From Pavlovales sp. CCMP2436 (lineage: Eukaryota > Haptophyta > Pavlovophyceae > Pavlovales), in NCBI GenBank assembly GCA_026770615.1, contig MU631880.1, forward strand, positions 77,105-87,227: a DNA stretch of 10,123 nucleotides. Reading direction: 5' to 3'. Shown piece after piece: positions 7,135-10,123 of the stretch. The notes below the pieces were generated by a model. It had not been told where the DNA came from and did not search any database. It saw only the letters and a program-made list of their open reading frames with translations. The first letter of the stretch is position 1, and every line of letters starts with the position of its first letter. A program made the translations under genes and the position numbers.

Positions 7135-7876
7135 ATAGCTCTGTGTCGAGCTCGTGCGAGCTTGCGCGACTCTGCGGGCCGGGTGTCGCTGAGGAGCTCG
7201 TCACGCGCACGCGTCACACGTCGCGGGGAGTAAATGCAAGATTTCCGACTGCTGCACAACTATTACTGCTAATTCAAGGTGCCAACGCTTTATATATATA
7301 CATATATATATAATAGTGAGGGACGAATGTATTCTTATTTCTCGGGCCGAGTTGGTCGACTCGAAACAAGCAAAGAGAATGCAACAAATTAGACAAGCTG
7401 GCCTTGGCGCGAGAATCAGATTTTAATCTGAATCGTGAACGCACTTTTATAAGTTATTATTAGGAGAACGCTTCCAGCTCTGTGCCTGTCCGATTGAGAC
7501 CCGGCCTTCAGTGGTTATTAAGCGAGGGGCTAGTTAATATAGCTAATTACGAAATCAGGATGCCGGATGGCGAAAAGGAGCTCGAGCTTTAAAAACGACC
7601 GGGCAATTCTTTGCGAAAATAATAAAAATAAAATGCAGTTTTGGGTCTATAGCCATCGGACAGCTTTCAGTTTTTACGCGCGGCACCCGGAATTAACCAA
7701 ATTATAATCACATTCGTCGTACTAACTAGAACGTTGTTGGCGACAACGTCAAAAAATAATAAGTTCACTTTGTGTAGTTATATAAGACTACTAAGTTAAT
7801 CCCTAACCAGATTAACTGATCCGGACTCAGTGGCCAAAGCCTTGCGAAACCGAAAAAGCCAACGCTATCGCTATCG
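7135..7876. other. No gene recognised; AT-rich with a TA-rich microsatellite at 7289-7313
   Basis: Open frames here are short and compositionally random. A mixed TA/CATA run lies at 7289-7313. The stretch probably represents intergenic or 3' flanking DNA of the minus-strand exon at 7877-8056. Confidence 0.55.
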
Positions 7877-8056
7877 CTACGCGCGGCGCGGCACCCAGCA
7901 CATGCACGTGTAGCCACCCACGGGCATGAGGGCGCGCTTGAACGTGCTTGTCGCCTCAATGTTGGTCTCGATCTTGGCCCAGAGACTCCCGAGCTTGCCC
8001 TTGTCCATGCGCTGCTTGGGCGAGAAGGAGGAGCGGAAGTCCTCGCACGACACCGC
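7877..8056 (-). CDS. Terminal exon with canonical branch point, unknown protein
   Basis: On the minus strand a TACTAAC branch-point consensus (8086-8080) and gtcag (8061-8057) precede an open stretch of 59 sense codons ending in TAG at 7879-7877. It has no start codon, so simple frame calling misses it. The peptide begins AVSCEDFRSSFSPKQRMDKG, continues with a regular amphipathic-looking stretch (SLWAKIETNIEATSTFKRAL) and ends in a Cys-containing GGYTCMCWVPRRA. I do not recognise the family. Codons are strongly GC-ending, unlike the AT-rich flanks. The next exon upstream should lie above 8090, where I see no candidate before the right repeat arm. Confidence 0.6.
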   Translation of the reverse strand, partial: AVSCEDFRSSFSPKQRMDKGKLGSLWAKIETNIEATSTFKRALMPVGGYTCMCWVPRRA

Positions 8057-8059
8057 CTG

Positions 8060-8090
8060 ACATAATAGTAAGTTAGTTAGTTAGTATGAC
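8060..8090 (-). promoter_or_regulatory. Branch point and 3' splice site
   Basis: Reading on the minus strand: overlapping actaact units that include a TACTAAC consensus, then ttactattatgtcag at the exon border. The branch A would be about 25 nt from the exon, a normal distance. Confidence 0.55.
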
Positions 8091-8349
8091 CCTTCAACAC
8101 ACCCGCTTTCATAAAAAAAACACCTTAAAGGGTGGATATTACTGTTTGAAAACCTACTACATGGGGTTGTTTTTATCAGAAAAAAAAGATGATAACATAG
8201 AGTATATATATGTGACAGGGCGAGCGTAGACGTGACTCTGCCCCCCTCCTCGCCCGTCCAAGATCTCAGCCTCAGCATGATGCACTGATCACCTGACACG
8301 CAGCGACATGACCACTGACGTTCGGCTATATATGATACTAACAACATAC
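8091..8349. other. No gene recognised; contains a weak extra copy of the repeat terminus
   Basis: AT-rich in 8100-8215, GC-rich in 8216-8280. Near 8270 ctcagcatgatgca followed by ctgatcacctga resembles the minus-strand terminus at 1461-1488. Small A-runs and a tatatata stretch are the only other features. Confidence 0.4.
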
Positions 8350-8815
8350 TATTATTAGCGGCTCAGCAGTTTTCAACAATATACATATATACATCAGGAG
8401 CTGGGCAACGCAGCGCTCAGAATAGCAAAACTTTTAGGACGGTCAGACACCAGCTTGATCCCCATCAGTAATATATATTAGTGGCTCAGCAGTTTGCGGC
8501 AGACGACTCACGTTCAGTCACAGACGAGATCGTGCAGACATAAACAGAGAAAGAGAGGCAAAGCGGATGGAATCGTGTAGACAATAAACCACTTAAAAAA
8601 AATTCACAATTAGTACTAGTTATTATGCTTGCTCCTCCCCGGTCCCAAATAATTATTCTCATTGTACAATATTGAACCATACTGTACCGGGCGTAGACAG
8701 ATGCAGCCTTAAGCTCGGACCGTGGGCAGTCGTGTCATATCTGTATTCGTGATGAATAAATATGTGTGTTCGTGTGTTGCACGTGTATGTGCGTGTAAAA
8801 AGAAAAAGAAGAAGC
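8350..8815 (-). repeat. Right arm of the long inverted repeat (partner 411-1103)
   Basis: This is the reverse-complement partner of the left arm, with all six matched blocks in mirrored order. It lacks the roughly 120-bp extra segment found at 593-722 of the left arm. Between its two inner motifs (8350-8373 and 8483-8502) it contains a minus-strand copy of the 70-bp family (8401-8466), absent from the corresponding place in the left arm, where an ATT microsatellite and unrelated DNA sit instead. Outward it grades into the tandem array at 8851, which shares its taccgggcgtagac and agtactagt words. Confidence 0.85.
8401..8466 (-). repeat. Third, inverted copy of the 6034/6182 repeat family
   Basis: On the minus strand it starts gatggggatcaagctggtgt and ends gcgctgcgttgcccag. 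It aligns along its whole length with the two plus-strand copies, with clearly more substitutions and small indels. The aatatatatta stretch before it also resembles the bases before 6034. Confidence 0.8.
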
Positions 8816-8850
8816 TATATTTAACTACTTAACAATAACTATGACTATAA

Positions 8851-9329
8851 TACCGGGGCGTAGACGAGTCGAGCCGCGCAAAGTAGACACACACGTAGTA
8901 CTAGCAATTTATGACTGTTTCTCCTGGATTCCTATTTTATTCTAATACTTTAACATATTTCGCATTATATAGTACCACGTAGACCGAGGTTGACGAATCG
9001 AGCCGCGCAAAGTATATAGACAAGCAGTACTAGTCATTATTATTTCTGAATTAGTAAAAGTCTAGTAACTATCATAATTCCTAGATTCTTATTTTATTCT
9101 TAATATAGTAATTTATTTCGCATTATTATACCGGGGCGTAGACCGAGGCCGACGACTCGAGCCGCGCGAAGTATATAGACAAGCAGTACTGGTAGGTATG
9201 ACTGTTTCTCCTAGATTCTTCTTTATATTCGAATACATTTGATTAAATATATCATTATTACAAAAAAAAATCGCATTTTATAGTACCGGCGCGTAGACCG
9301 AGGCCGACGAATCGAGCCGCGCGAAGTAA
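8851..9329 (+). repeat. Array of degenerate 122-156-bp units, about 3.3 copies
   Basis: Units begin with taccggggcgtagac or variants at 8851, 8973, 9129 and 9284. The conserved head is GC-rich (gacgaatcgagccgcgcgaa), followed by agtatatagacaagcagtac and an AT-rich tail ending ttcgcattat. Periods are 122, 156 and 155. The fourth unit keeps only the head before running into a different repeat. A related word (taccgggcgtagac) at 8686 lies within the right arm. Confidence 0.9.
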
Positions 9330-9484
9330 CGCTCAAGCTCAGCCACAGTCCTGCGCGCGGTGGTTGTCGAGGGGAGGGAGGGGGAGGAGGACGCAGGGTT
9401 TAGCGCTATTCGTTATTATAATGCTACTTCTAATGGTTAGTTATTATCATTAGAAGTAGCGCTCAAGCTCAGCCACAGTCCTGC
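9323..9484 (+). repeat. 32-bp direct repeats (9323-9354, 9453-9484) with intervening G-rich DNA
   Basis: Both copies contain cgctcaagctcagccacagt followed by cctgc, and match at 31 of 32 positions with a 130-bp offset. A G-rich run (about 9369-9390) lies between them. Confidence 0.92.
9423..9460. repeat. Perfect 13-bp inverted repeat with 12-base loop
   Basis: gctacttctaatg at 9423-9435 is exactly complementary to cattagaagtagc at 9448-9460. The right half overlaps the start of the second 32-bp direct repeat, so the hairpin may have formed when that copy was inserted or templated. Confidence 0.93.
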
Positions 9485-9613
9485 ACACGATCGCTACGGG
9501 GGGGGGTTCAGAGGAGACATTACAGCTGGGTTCAGAGGGGGTGAACTCACCGCGAAGGGCACAGCAAGACTCGCAAGCTTACCCCCCCATACCACCCCAG
9601 CCCCTCCCCCCGC

Positions 9614-9660
9614 ACCTGACCCCTAGACCCAACCCTGACCCTTGCCCTAGCCTAACCCAC
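9614..9660 (+). repeat. Degenerate telomere-like hexamers (CCCTAA-type)
   Basis: A run of about seven 6-7-base words close to CCCTAA or CCCTGA (for example cctgacccctagacccaac and gccctagcctaaccc). The register drifts and few words are exact, so this is suggestive only. A simple C-rich tract is the alternative; it follows a C-rich stretch at 9582-9611. Confidence 0.4.
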
Positions 9661-9669
9661 ACGCAGTAG

Positions 9670-9885
9670 GTTTGCTATGGTCTAGTGGTGACAACCAAGT
9701 GGCCGACACTTGCAGGCAACAGGTTCAAATCGGGCAAACGTCGAATTTGCGAGGGGCTCTTTGAGTAACCAGGCTCGAGAGGGGGGGGGTGGTATCTGTG
9801 TGCTCGTGGAGTGGTCCTGGACTCACGCACTCACGTCCGGGAGGCTGTATTCCGGGGACAGACGTCCCCACTTTTTTTTTTTTTT
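9670..9885 (+). mobile_element. tRNA-like SINE, full-length copy with poly-T end
   Basis: The head carries an A-box-like tggtctagtgg (9678-9688) and a B-box-like ggttcaaatc (9722-9731), 44 bp apart start to start, the internal promoter arrangement of RNA polymerase III genes. gtttgct at 9670-9676 can pair with ggcaaac, but the T-arm does not fold well, so this is not a working tRNA. A body follows with agtaaccaggctcga, a G-run and cattccggggacagacg-like DNA. The copy ends in T14 (9872-9885), which may be both tail and terminator. The body recurs at 10029-10123. Confidence 0.6.
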
Positions 9886-10028
9886 AGTCATACACAGTTA
9901 CAAATAAAAACCACAAGTATAAATCATGGATCGATACAGCTGGCTGGCTGGTTATCAGCGTATGTACTGAACACGTGCAATATTTAGTGAAATAAATCAA
10001 TATAATGTCTCATTAAAAATCTATACCG

Positions 10029-10123
10029 TTGAGCAACCAGGCTCGGGGGGGGGGGGAGGGGGGCGGTATATATGTGCTCGGGGAGTGATCCTAACATCCG
10101 GGACCGTCTTCCGGGGACAGACG
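10029..10123 (+). mobile_element. Second SINE copy, 5'-truncated, cut by the window end
   Basis: It matches 9761-9864 of the first copy, from ttgag(c/t)aaccaggctcg through a longer G-run to ttccggggacagacg. It lacks about 15 bases around the actcacgcactcacg segment. The tRNA-like head is absent; upstream bases 9886-10028 are unrelated AT-rich DNA. A missing 5' end is typical of incomplete reverse transcription. Confidence 0.7.

Noticed and set aside
8081..8347. 88-codon minus-strand frame
   Set aside because: It spans the presumed intron and a repeat terminus; composition is unremarkable and no upstream exon signal joins it to 8056.
9670..9740. A working tRNA gene
   Set aside because: A- and B-box-like words and a possible acceptor stem are present, but the T-arm does not pair and no anticodon arm is clear; a SINE head fits better.

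Overview
The window reads as eukaryotic nuclear DNA, most likely from an alga or other protist. Coding pieces are short and GC-rich, with spliceosomal 3' splice signals: a pyrimidine tract ending in cttacag before 4788 on +, and TACTAAC plus gtcag before 8056 on the minus strand. Between them lie long AT-rich stretches full of microsatellites, minisatellites and dispersed repeats. There is no bacterial operon layout. I cannot name the lineage from sequence alone.

Layout. 1-150 is a 31-bp minisatellite. 411-1103 is the left arm of a large, interrupted inverted repeat whose partner is 8350-8815. Just inside the left arm is a possible terminal exon (1126-1246, +). 1603-2256 (minus) is a piece of a kelch beta-propeller gene. 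Head to head with it, 2279-3913 (+) is a D5-type superfamily 3 helicase of the kind found in large DNA viruses and virus-like elements of protists. It has complete Walker A, Walker B and motif C, but it lacks a start codon and its frame is broken by one TAA. No capsid, packaging ATPase, protease or integrase gene accompanies it, so it looks like a solitary endogenous viral remnant.

From 3914 to 8056 only isolated exon-like pieces are visible: 4330-4461 (minus), 4788-4955 (+, Cys/His-rich end of a protein), 6448-6716 (minus, membrane protein end) and 7877-8056 (minus). They lie among tandem and direct repeats (5727-5881, 6034-6251) and gene-free AT-rich DNA.

8350-9484 is a dense repeat zone: the right arm, an array of about 120-156-bp units, a perfect 13-bp hairpin and a pair of direct repeats. 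Beyond it are degenerate telomere-like hexamers, then a tRNA-like SINE (9670-9885) and a second, 5'-truncated copy running off the window end.

The genes do not form a pathway. The main interest is a viral replicative helicase, beside a kelch fragment, enclosed by a long colinear inverted repeat. That could be a decayed large element with long terminal inverted repeats, or chance nesting of repeats and host exons.
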